Source: Caulobacter segnis (GTDB lineage Bacteria; Pseudomonadota; Alphaproteobacteria; Caulobacterales; Caulobacteraceae). Taken from it: DNA of 64,000 nt. The notes below the pieces were generated by a model. It was not told where the DNA came from, searched no databases, and saw only the letters and a program-made list of their open reading frames with translations. The stretch spans positions 4,464,001 to 4,528,000 of the forward strand of contig NZ_CP082923.1 in assembly GCF_019931575.1 (NCBI RefSeq), read 5' to 3'. Position numbers and translations under genes: made by a program. Shown in pieces: positions 53,492 through 61,489 of this stretch. How positions within the stretch are numbered: the stretch's first letter is position 1; each line of letters begins with the position of its first letter.

Positions 53492-54283
53492 CTACAGCCA
53501 GAAGACCACGCGCTTGCGGAACATGGCCAGCAAGACGAAGGCGATCACGGCCAGGATCCCGGCCGTTCCCAATGTCCAGAACCAGTCGATCGCGGCGGGA
53601 GCATGGCCGGTCAGGGGCGCGCGAAGCAGCTCGACCTGGTGCGTCAGGGGATTGAGCTCGACCACCCAGCGGCGCTTGGCGCTGACATTGTCGGCCATCC
53701 AGAACACCGGCGTCACGTAGAATGCCAGCTGCACCACGTAGCTCATCATGTAGGCCACGTCGCGAAAGCGCGTCGACGGGATGGCGACGATGAAGCCCTG
53801 GACACAGACGATCACCAGCATCAGGGCCAGCGCCGGGACCAGCGTCCAGTGCGGGATGGCGAACTTGCGCAGCACCAGCATCGTCACCCAGAAGGCGATC
53901 AGCTGGAACAGGAAGTTCGTCGCCGCCTTCTGGGCGTGCAGGAAGACATAGAAGCTGAGCGGCAGGCGCTGACTCTGCATCAGGCCAGCGTTGTAGAGGA
54001 AAATGGCCTGGGCCTCGGCGATCGTGGTGCCGACCAGCGACCAGGCCAGAAGCCCCGCCACCACCTGCGGATAGCTCTTGGACATGTCCACGCCCATCAT
54101 GGCGCTGACGAGGAAGGCCAGGGCGAAGGCGACGACCAGCAGGTTGCAGGCCATCCAGAACGGACCCAGGATCGAGCGCTGGAAGCGCGAGGCCGTCTGG
54201 TCAAGGCCCACCCGCCACCACAGGGGCGCGAGACGGATTCCGTCTCCAATGTCCTTGAGCGCCGCCATCACGGGACTCGGCAT
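53492..54283 (-). CDS. Polysaccharide ABC exporter permease (Wzm/KpsM type)
   Basis: 263 aa from the ATG at 54283, with AAGGAAGG 6 bp upstream. RFQRSILGPFWMACNLLVVAFALAFLV and six hydrophobic segments match the ABC-2 permease family of O-antigen/capsule exporters. It is the first gene of the leftward polysaccharide operon; the 150-bp gap to the GH97 gene presumably holds its promoter. Confidence 0.9.
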   Translation of the reverse strand: MPSPVMAALKDIGDGIRLAPLWWRVGLDQTASRFQRSILGPFWMACNLLVVAFALAFLVSAMMGVDMSKSYPQVVAGLLAWSLVGTTIAEAQAIFLYNAGLMQSQRLPLSFYVFLHAQKAATNFLFQLIAFWVTMLVLRKFAIPHWTLVPALALMLVIVCVQGFIVAIPSTRFRDVAYMMSYVVQLAFYVTPVFWMADNVSAKRRWVVELNPLTHQVELLRAPLTGHAPAAIDWFWTLGTAGILAVIAFVLLAMFRKRVVFWL

Positions 54284-54431
54284 TCGCAACCTTCCTTAGC
54301 GCCCTGAGGCGACCGGCAAGGCGCCTGCTTACAGAGCCCCGGGCCGCCCGACAATGCTTTGGAAGGTGACCGAGCGCGGGTCTTTCAACTCGCGCCCGGA
54401 GTGTTGCGTAAAAACTTTAGTCCGAGGCCCT

Positions 54432-56465
54432 TCAATCCAGAATCTTGAAGCGCACCGCCGCGCCGCCCCCGGCGGCCATGTCCAGGTCCAGGCTGTCCTT
54501 GGCGGTGACGATCTTCTTCTCGACCGTCAGCGCGCCGGGATTGGTTCGGAAGTCCGCCCAGGGCCCATCGCGATAGATCTGGGCCTCGTAGCGCTTGCCC
54601 GTCGCCAGGAAGTCCAGCTTCTGGTTCAGCTTGCGCGGCTGCTCGTCGGTCAGGGCGCCCAGGAACCAGTCCTTGCCGCCGCGCGGCTGGCGGGCGACGA
54701 CGATGTAGTCGCCGACCTGGCCTTGCAGGGTCTTGGAGGTCTCCCAGTCGGTCGGCACGTCGCGGATGAACTGGAAGGCGTCCGGACGGGCCTCATAGTT
54801 CTCCGGCAGGTCGGCGGCCATGTGGATCGGGCTGTAGAGCACGACATAGAGCGCCAGCTGCACGGCGATGGTCGACTGGCCGCGGCGGGTCAGCTCGGTC
54901 TTGCCGTGGACCACGTCCATGATCCCCGGGGTGAAGTCCATCGGTCCGGCCAGCATGCGGGTGAAGGGCAGGATCACCGTGTGCTCGGGCGGGTTGGTCG
55001 GGTCGCCCCAGGCGTTGAACTCCTGCCCGCGCGCGCCCTCGCGGCTCAGCATGTTGGGCCAGGTGCGGCGCAGGCCGGTGTCCTTGACCGGCTCGTGGGC
55101 GTCGATCGAGATGTGATGACGGGCCGCGACCTCGGCGACATGCAGGTTGTGGCGGACCATGTACTGGCCGGCGAACCACTGCGGCTGGCCGTCCTGGTCC
55201 AGGATCGTGCCGCTGTGGCGGACATAGCCGGTCTTGACCTGCGAGACGCCGACGCTCTCATAGAGTTTCATGGCGTCTTCCAGCTGGGCCTCGTAGTTGG
55301 GCACGGCCCCGGCCGTCTCATTGTGGCCGATCAGCTTGACGCCCTTGGCCTTGCCGTAGTCGGTGATCGCCTTGATGTCGAAGTCCGGATAGGCCTCCGT
55401 GAAGCTGAACTTGTCGCCGTTGGCGATCCAGTCGCCGTCCCAGCCCCTGTTCCAGCCCTCGACCAGCACGCCGTCGAAGCCGTACTTGGCCGCGAAGTCG
55501 ATATAGCGCTTGGTGTTCTGCGTCGTCGCGCCGTGGATCGGACCGCTGCCCCAGGTCGACTTCTGCAGGTGCATCTCCCACCAGATGCCGACGTACTTGC
55601 CCGGCTTGATCCAGGAGGTGTCGGCGATCTTGCTGGGTTCGTTGAGGTTCAGCTCGATGCGGCTGTCGGCCAGGGCGCCGGCGCTGTCGCCGATCAGCAC
55701 GGTGCGCCAGGGAGTGGCGAAGGCGCCGGTCTTCCTGGCCAGGGTCCCGTCGGCCCACGGCATCAGCCTGGCCTTGTAGGTCCCCGCGCCGTCGCCCGCG
55801 AGCAGCATCGAGGGAAAGTCGACCAGGGCCGCCTCGTGGATGGAGAGGTGCAGGCCGCCCGTCTCGCGCCCATTGTTCTGACGAAGAGTCAGCGGCGTCT
55901 CGGCCAGGGTGATCCGGTGGGCGTCGGTCTGCTTGTAGAGGTACTCGTCGCGCTCCTGTCCCAGGGCCTCGTACCACCAGGCGTCATAAGCGCCGACGGG
56001 CTTGAACTCGGTGCGGTCGTCCGTGACCGCCACGGCCTGGTCGGCCGGAATGGCGGCATAGGCGTAGCGGAAGCCCAGGCCGTCATCGAACAGCCGGAAG
56101 ACGACGTCGACGCTCCTATTCAGCGGCGTGTCGCCGGCCAGCGAGACCGTCAACTCCGAATGGTTGTCGCGGATGAGCCGCTGCTCGCCCCAGGGCTGCT
56201 CCCAGGTGGTGTCCGATGCCGAGCGCTTGGCGGCCGTGATCCCGGTGTAGCGCGCCTGCGCCTCGCCGGCGAAGGTCAGGCCCATCGGCGCGGCCGCCAG
56301 CACCGGCTTGCCGCCCTTGCTCACCGCGTAGAGGGCCTGCCCGTCCCGGGTGAAGACGCACACCTCGATGACCTTGCCCGGCGACTGGGCGCACTCGCGT
56401 TCCGCGGCCTGGGCGATCGTCGGCAAGGCCAGGACGGTCAGCAGGGCGAGGGTTCGGAAGCTCAT
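54432..56465 (-). CDS. GH97 alpha-glucosidase/galactosidase, exported
   Basis: 677 aa from the ATG at 56465, which starts a signal peptide (MSFRTLALLTVLALPTIAQA); the frame runs on to 56570 without support. The N-terminal beta-sandwich is followed by the TIM barrel: KYVGIWWEMHL, DGVLVEGWNRGWDGDW, LIGHNETAG (candidate Glu), DAHEPVKDTGLRRTWPN and MDFTPGIMD, all typical of GH97 (SusB-like). It acts in the periplasm on alpha-linked oligosaccharides, probably those imported by the TonB receptor upstream in the same direction. Confidence 0.88.
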   Translation of the reverse strand: MSFRTLALLTVLALPTIAQAAERECAQSPGKVIEVCVFTRDGQALYAVSKGGKPVLAAAPMGLTFAGEAQARYTGITAAKRSASDTTWEQPWGEQRLIRDNHSELTVSLAGDTPLNRSVDVVFRLFDDGLGFRYAYAAIPADQAVAVTDDRTEFKPVGAYDAWWYEALGQERDEYLYKQTDAHRITLAETPLTLRQNNGRETGGLHLSIHEAALVDFPSMLLAGDGAGTYKARLMPWADGTLARKTGAFATPWRTVLIGDSAGALADSRIELNLNEPSKIADTSWIKPGKYVGIWWEMHLQKSTWGSGPIHGATTQNTKRYIDFAAKYGFDGVLVEGWNRGWDGDWIANGDKFSFTEAYPDFDIKAITDYGKAKGVKLIGHNETAGAVPNYEAQLEDAMKLYESVGVSQVKTGYVRHSGTILDQDGQPQWFAGQYMVRHNLHVAEVAARHHISIDAHEPVKDTGLRRTWPNMLSREGARGQEFNAWGDPTNPPEHTVILPFTRMLAGPMDFTPGIMDVVHGKTELTRRGQSTIAVQLALYVVLYSPIHMAADLPENYEARPDAFQFIRDVPTDWETSKTLQGQVGDYIVVARQPRGGKDWFLGALTDEQPRKLNQKLDFLATGKRYEAQIYRDGPWADFRTNPGALTVEKKIVTAKDSLDLDMAAGGGAAVRFKILD

Positions 56466-56644
56466 CGAACAGTCTCTTTCGAAAAGGGCGCCTCGGCTCC
56501 GCAGGACTGGAGCCGAGGACGCAGGGGGGAGGACTAGGGCCAAGCCGGAACTCTGGCCAGCCGAACGCAAGAGCGCCTTCAGGACGCGCGCCGCGTGGTC
56601 GCGCCGGACGAAGAGCGAAGGAAGGGTTGAACGAGGGGCGGCCG

Positions 56645-57364
56645 CTATCCGGACTCCACCGCCTCGATGAAGCCGTTGGCCGTCAGCCGCCCCGTGGCGG
56701 GATCGGCCGATCCGCCGCCCCGGCCCAGCAGACCGGAATGCAGGACGTGGCCGCGATAGACGATCAACCGGTTGAACATCGGCTCGACCGCCTCGATCAG
56801 GTCGTAGCCCGGCGTTTCCTCGCCCGCGAAGCGCTTTCGCCTTCCCTGGGCCAGCTCGCTCTCGACGGCGGCGGCGTAGATGTCGGCCCGCGTGGCGTCG
56901 ACCGACTCGAAACCCGTGGCCGCGTGGCGGAAGAAGCCCGTGCCGCCGAAGTCGCCCCGAAAGAGATAGTGGACCATGGCCAGGCGGCTCGGGTCCGGCC
57001 CGTCCAGGTGCGGCAACGTCTGCACCGGGCTGGCGGCCTCGACCGGCGTGGTCGCCAGGGCGAAGAAGCCGAAGAACTTCAGCACGGCCTTGGCCGAAAC
57101 CCCGAACGCCGCTTCGATCGGGCCACGCAGGGCGGTGACCACGGTGCGATAGTAGGCCTCGGGCAGGTTGGCGTTCAGCCCCGGATAGTTCGTGTGCGGC
57201 GGACGGTAGAAGTCGGTAGCGCGGGCCGCGGCGATCATCGCCCCCGGATCGGCCAGCACGTCGTCGACGATCAGCAGCGGTTGCCGCTCCGCGCCGACCT
57301 TGCGCAGGCGGAGGTTGATGTTCGCCCCCAGCGGCAGGGGTTTGACAACGGTCGTCACGCTCAT
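56645..57364 (-). CDS. DUF6445-like protein
   Basis: 239 aa, starting at an ATGA overlap with the cupin-like gene. LLIVDDVLADPGAMIAAA, LPHLDGPDPSRLAMVHYLF, GGTGFFRHAATGFE and NRLIVYRGHVLHSGLL place His and Asp where 2-oxoglutarate-type oxygenases carry them, and the sequence fits the DUF6445 family seen with TonB receptors and tryptophan halogenases in Caulobacterales. The chemical role is unknown. Confidence 0.75.
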   Translation of the reverse strand: MSVTTVVKPLPLGANINLRLRKVGAERQPLLIVDDVLADPGAMIAAARATDFYRPPHTNYPGLNANLPEAYYRTVVTALRGPIEAAFGVSAKAVLKFFGFFALATTPVEAASPVQTLPHLDGPDPSRLAMVHYLFRGDFGGTGFFRHAATGFESVDATRADIYAAAVESELAQGRRKRFAGEETPGYDLIEAVEPMFNRLIVYRGHVLHSGLLGRGGGSADPATGRLTANGFIEAVESG

Positions 57365-58401
57365 GTCGGCGACCTCAGCACGGCCATCTTCAGCTGCTGC
57401 TTGAGGGCCGCGCGCTGGGCGGGGCTCAAGGTCCCCAGCACGCCGCGCAGGCTTTCGGGGATGTGGGCGGTCGCCTCGCCCCGGTCGCCGAAGACGTAGG
57501 TCGCGAACATCTCGCGCCAGTAGCCCCTCTCGCCCTCGGGCAGGTCCTTCAGCGCCAGCAGGGCGATCTGGAAGATGTCGACCGGCCGCTCCAGGCCCAC
57601 GGCCGTGTCGCCCCACCAGTAGTTGACCATGGCGTTGTAGGGCTCGAGCGAGGTGACGTGGTGCCACCAGTGCTTGGGCATGAACAGCCCGTCGCCCGGC
57701 TCCAGCCACGCGACCCGCGCGGCGGCGTAGGCGTCGCGGTAGCGCGGGAAACGGGCCAGATCCGGCGCCTCCGGGTCGACCAGCGACAGCGGCGGCGGGT
57801 TCTCCAGCGGGCCGACATAGAGGTTGCTCACCTGCTCGGGCGGATAGAGCACGAAGCGCCTGCGGCCCGAGAGCACGATGGCCAGGTTGTGGTCGCGGTC
57901 GTTGTGGGTCTGGGTCCGTAGCGGCCCGCCGACCCACAGGCGGGGCGTCACCTTGGCCGCGACCAGCGGCATCGGGTTCTGGCGCACGAACTCGGGCATG
58001 TGCGTGGCCAGGGGCAGCATCTGGATGGCCACGAACGGCGCGTCCTTCTGGCCCAGCAGGCCCTCGATGCGGTCCAGGGTCTGGCTGATGCCGGCGTTGC
58101 GCTTGGAGAAGCTGAACTCCCGCAGGTCCGGACCATAGGCGTACCAGCCGTTGCTGCTGGCGGGCGCCTCCATGACCGGCCCCGGCAGGCCGGTGTCCAT
58201 GGCCTTGAGATAGGCGTTCATCGTCCCCGGCGCGCGCCCCGCGGCCAGGGCCGGCCAGGCGTCGGCCAGGCCCTTGATCACCACCGGCGTCTCGGCCGCG
58301 ACGAGACGTTCGAACCCCTCCGGCGACGGCGCGGCGACGGCGGTCACGCGCGGCAGGGCTTCGAGACTCAAGGTCGGGTCGATGGAGAGGCCGCTATCCA
58401 T
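57361..58401 (-). CDS. JmjC/cupin-like hydroxylase
   Basis: 346 aa. ETPVVIKGLADAWPA is the usual entry of the cupin-8/JmjC group. The iron ligands are visible as THNDRDHN (His and Asp) and PKHWWHHVTSLE (distal His), with RRFVLYPPEQ between. It is probably an Fe(II)/2-oxoglutarate oxygenase acting on a peptide or small molecule. It overlaps the upstream halogenase by 8 bp and the next gene by 4 bp, so the block is translationally coupled. Confidence 0.85.
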   Translation of the reverse strand: MDSGLSIDPTLSLEALPRVTAVAAPSPEGFERLVAAETPVVIKGLADAWPALAAGRAPGTMNAYLKAMDTGLPGPVMEAPASSNGWYAYGPDLREFSFSKRNAGISQTLDRIEGLLGQKDAPFVAIQMLPLATHMPEFVRQNPMPLVAAKVTPRLWVGGPLRTQTHNDRDHNLAIVLSGRRRFVLYPPEQVSNLYVGPLENPPPLSLVDPEAPDLARFPRYRDAYAAARVAWLEPGDGLFMPKHWWHHVTSLEPYNAMVNYWWGDTAVGLERPVDIFQIALLALKDLPEGERGYWREMFATYVFGDRGEATAHIPESLRGVLGTLSPAQRAALKQQLKMAVLRSPT

Positions 58402-59881
58402 GGACAGGGTCCCGACCGCAGAAGCTTTCCAAGTAGAGGTCGTGGGTCGGCTGGCGTTCGACCTGGTCCTTGATGAAGGACAGGATGCGCCGGAACTCGT
58501 GCTTCATCAGCGCGGGCGCGGTCGCGTCGATGATCGGCGCGTGGCTGTCGGGCGTGACGCCATGGCCGACGAACACCGCCCGCCAGCTGTCGTTCGAGAA
58601 GCTGTCGTGCTCGAACGGCGCGATCTCGCCTCGGGCCTGGAACAGGGCGATGCGCTGGGCCAGTTCCGGCGACACCGGCGCCTGGCGGGCGCGGGACCAG
58701 AAGTCCGAGGCGCCGTAGCCGTTGATGGCGTAGTGCAGCTGCTGGAAGTCGCGCACGCGCTCGAACTGCTCGGCCATCGCCCTATTGTAGGCCCCGCGCT
58801 CATGGGCCCAGTCGCCGGACACCAGAAACAGGGCCAGCAGCTGGACCAGGCCCATCTGGACGCCGTGCAGGTCGACGCCGTGCAGCGGATCGAAGACGCA
58901 GGCGGCCTCGCCGATGGCGACGACGTTGCGATCCCAGGCCGACAGACGGCGACCGGGCGCGACAGGGCGCGCCGAGGCGTTCTGGATTGGCAGGCCGGAG
59001 GCGGCGCTGGCGGCCCGCAGCGCCTCTTCATCCGTACACAGATCAGATGCATGGACCTGGACGATATGGACACCGTTCTGAGCGGGATGCAGGGCCGTCC
59101 AGCCCCGCGCCCAGGCGCGGGTTTCGGCATAGGCCGGGATCGACGGGAAGGCGGGGGCCAGGGCGGTCAGCACGCGGTCGGCCGGGAAGGCCCAGGCCTC
59201 GCGCGCGCCGCCGATCAGCAGCCCCTCGGAACCTGTGGCGTCGAGGAAGAAGTCTCCGGTCACGCGGCGGCCGTCGCCCAGGTCGAGAGCGACGACATCA
59301 CCGGCCTCGCCGCGCTCGATCGCGACGCCCAGCGCCTGATGCGCCTCGACGCCGCGCCGGATCGCCAGGCTCTTCAGGGCGCCGGCATAGGCCAGGCCCG
59401 GCAGGTGGTAGCCGTAGTCGGCGCGGCCGAAGACCTCGGTCTCCTCGTCGGGCATGACGAAGCGACCGTGCCTGGCGGCGGCGGCCGTCAGCGAGAAGTC
59501 GGCGAACTCGGCGTCGAGGCCCAGGCCGCGCGCCTTCAGCCAGTTGGGGAAGAAGTCGCGCCCATCGATCGGCGCGCCGTGGGTCCCGTGGGCGTGGAAG
59601 AAGGTGGGCGCCTGGCCGGTCAGGTCGGTGAAATTGCCGCCCAGCGAGAACGTCCCGCCGACCGTCCGCAGCAGGGCGGACTCATCAAGGCCGAGCTGGT
59701 TGTGCAGGGCCTCCAGCGCGGGCAGGGTCGCGTGGACGCTGGCGGCGGTCAGGCGGCTGGGCAGCTCCACCGCCGTGACCGTCACGCCGGCCGGCTCCAG
59801 CGCGGCGCGCAGAACGGCGGCGGACAGCCAAAGCGGGGCGTCGCGGCCCACGACCACGACATGGTTCGGCGCGGCGCTCAT
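58394..59881 (-). CDS. Tryptophan-halogenase-like flavoprotein with altered FAD motif
   Basis: 495 aa. The overall pattern (FVMPDEETEVFGRADYGYHLPGLAYAGALKSLA, GDFFLDATGSEGLLIGG, AIGEAACVFDPLHGVDLHGVQMGL, LHYAINGYGASDFW) follows flavin-dependent tryptophan halogenases. However, the N-terminal dinucleotide motif is VVVGRDAPLWLSA rather than GxGxxG, and no clear WxWxIP is present. It may have lost halogenase chemistry or FAD affinity. The start overlaps the stop of the neighbouring halogenase (ATGA). Confidence 0.75.
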   Translation of the reverse strand: MSAAPNHVVVVGRDAPLWLSAAVLRAALEPAGVTVTAVELPSRLTAASVHATLPALEALHNQLGLDESALLRTVGGTFSLGGNFTDLTGQAPTFFHAHGTHGAPIDGRDFFPNWLKARGLGLDAEFADFSLTAAAARHGRFVMPDEETEVFGRADYGYHLPGLAYAGALKSLAIRRGVEAHQALGVAIERGEAGDVVALDLGDGRRVTGDFFLDATGSEGLLIGGAREAWAFPADRVLTALAPAFPSIPAYAETRAWARGWTALHPAQNGVHIVQVHASDLCTDEEALRAASAASGLPIQNASARPVAPGRRLSAWDRNVVAIGEAACVFDPLHGVDLHGVQMGLVQLLALFLVSGDWAHERGAYNRAMAEQFERVRDFQQLHYAINGYGASDFWSRARQAPVSPELAQRIALFQARGEIAPFEHDSFSNDSWRAVFVGHGVTPDSHAPIIDATAPALMKHEFRRILSFIKDQVERQPTHDLYLESFCGRDPVHG

Positions 59882-61434
59882 TGGGCGACCGCCTTGGCCA
59901 TCGGCGCCCCGACGCCGCCGGGCGCGTACCGGGCGATGAAGTCCGCGTGCGAGCTCATCGCCGCGACATTGGTGTCGATGCGCGTCTTGAGGTCGGCCAG
60001 CTTGGCCCCCAGCACGTCCAGCGGGACCGCTTCGGCCAGGCGGTCATAGGCGCGTGGCGTCAGCCCCTGCCCTTCCAGCACCGACAGCCAGCTGTCGCGC
60101 GAGAACAGACCGTACTTGTAGTCCGGCAGGCCCGCGCGGCCTTCGAACAGGGCGAGCTTTTCCTCCAGGCTGGCCGGGATTTCCATGGTCCGCACATGGT
60201 CCCACAGCGGCTGGCCCACACGCTGGTTCAGCCGGTAGTGCAGGATCAGGAAGTCACGGATCCGGTCGTACTGGATCTCGAACAGACGGTTGAACTCGGC
60301 CGCCAGGCGCGGGTCCATGCCGGTCCGCCGGGTCGGCATCAGGTTGATCAGGTCGACCACGGCGGCCTGGATCAGGAAGATGCTGGTGCTTTCCAGCGGC
60401 TCCAGGAAGCCCGACGCCAGGCCCATGGCCACGACGTTGCGGGTCCAGCCCGACTTGCGGCGACCAGCGGCGAAGCGCAGCAGCTTGGGCTCCGCCTGCG
60501 CGGGGGCGTCCAGCTGGGCCAACAGGGTCTCGCGCGCCCGGTCCGCGTCCATGAAGGCGCTGGAGAACACGTAGCCGTTGCCGGTGCGATGCTGCAGCGG
60601 GATGCGCCAGATCCAGCCGCCCTCCTGGGCCGTCGAGCGCGTGTAGGGCGAGAAGGCGTCGGCGCGCGCGCACGGGACCGCCAGGGCCCGGTCGCATGGC
60701 AGCCATTTCGTCCAGTCTTCCCACTCTGCCTTCATCAGTCCGCCCAGCAGCAGCGAGCGGAAGCCCGAGCAGTCGACGAAGAGATCGCCGTCGATCCGCT
60801 TGCCCGACTTCAGGGTGATGGCGGTGACGTCGCCGCGCTCGCCGTCCTGGGCGATGTCGGTGACCAGGCCCTCGATCCGGGTCACGCCCCTGGCGGTCGA
60901 CCATCGCCGCAGGTAGGCGGCGTAGAGGCCGGCGTCGAAATGGTAGGCGTAGGCATAGGTCGAACGGATGGACTTCTGATCCTCGTTCGGAAACTCGAAG
61001 GCGTTCGCGCGGGCCGCGGCCACGGCGTACGAATAGTCCTGCAGCGGCGCGGGGTTCAGGCCGTGCAGCCGGGCGCGCGCCCAGTGGTGCTGGAAGTCGA
61101 CGCCCGCCCACGGCTCGCCGAACGTGCCGAACGGGTGGATGTAGCGATCGCCCGCCCTGCCCCAGTTCCTGAACTCGATGCCGAGCTTGAAGGTCCCCTG
61201 CGTCTCGCGCAGGAACTGGACCTCGTCGACGCTCAGCATGTCGTTGAAGGTCTTGATATGCGGCAGGGTGGCCTCGCCGACCCCCACCGTCGCGATCTCG
61301 TCGGACTCGACCAGGGTGATGGCGTAGTCGCGCGGGTCCAGAAGCCGCGACATGCCCGCCGCGCACATCCAGCCGGCCGTGCCTCCGCCGACGATGACGA
61401 CCCTGAAGGCCGCTTCCGGATTGACTGCCCGCAT
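59878..61434 (-). CDS. Flavin-dependent tryptophan halogenase family protein
   Basis: 518 aa. VVIVGGGTAGWMCAAGMSRLL is an intact FAD site, GVGEATLPHIKTF carries the conserved Lys region, and GWIWRIPLQHRTGNG has the WxWxIP halogenase motif that blocks monooxygenation. It is a member of the family often co-located with TonB receptors in Caulobacter and Xanthomonas; the true substrate there is unproven. It follows the receptor gene by 55 bp. Confidence 0.88.
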   Translation of the reverse strand: MRAVNPEAAFRVVIVGGGTAGWMCAAGMSRLLDPRDYAITLVESDEIATVGVGEATLPHIKTFNDMLSVDEVQFLRETQGTFKLGIEFRNWGRAGDRYIHPFGTFGEPWAGVDFQHHWARARLHGLNPAPLQDYSYAVAAARANAFEFPNEDQKSIRSTYAYAYHFDAGLYAAYLRRWSTARGVTRIEGLVTDIAQDGERGDVTAITLKSGKRIDGDLFVDCSGFRSLLLGGLMKAEWEDWTKWLPCDRALAVPCARADAFSPYTRSTAQEGGWIWRIPLQHRTGNGYVFSSAFMDADRARETLLAQLDAPAQAEPKLLRFAAGRRKSGWTRNVVAMGLASGFLEPLESTSIFLIQAAVVDLINLMPTRRTGMDPRLAAEFNRLFEIQYDRIRDFLILHYRLNQRVGQPLWDHVRTMEIPASLEEKLALFEGRAGLPDYKYGLFSRDSWLSVLEGQGLTPRAYDRLAEAVPLDVLGAKLADLKTRIDTNVAAMSSHADFIARYAPGGVGAPMAKAVAQ

Positions 61435-61489
61435 GTTCGGACCTCGAAGGGGTCCGGCGCCGCGACCGTCGATCGCGGCGCCGTTCCGA

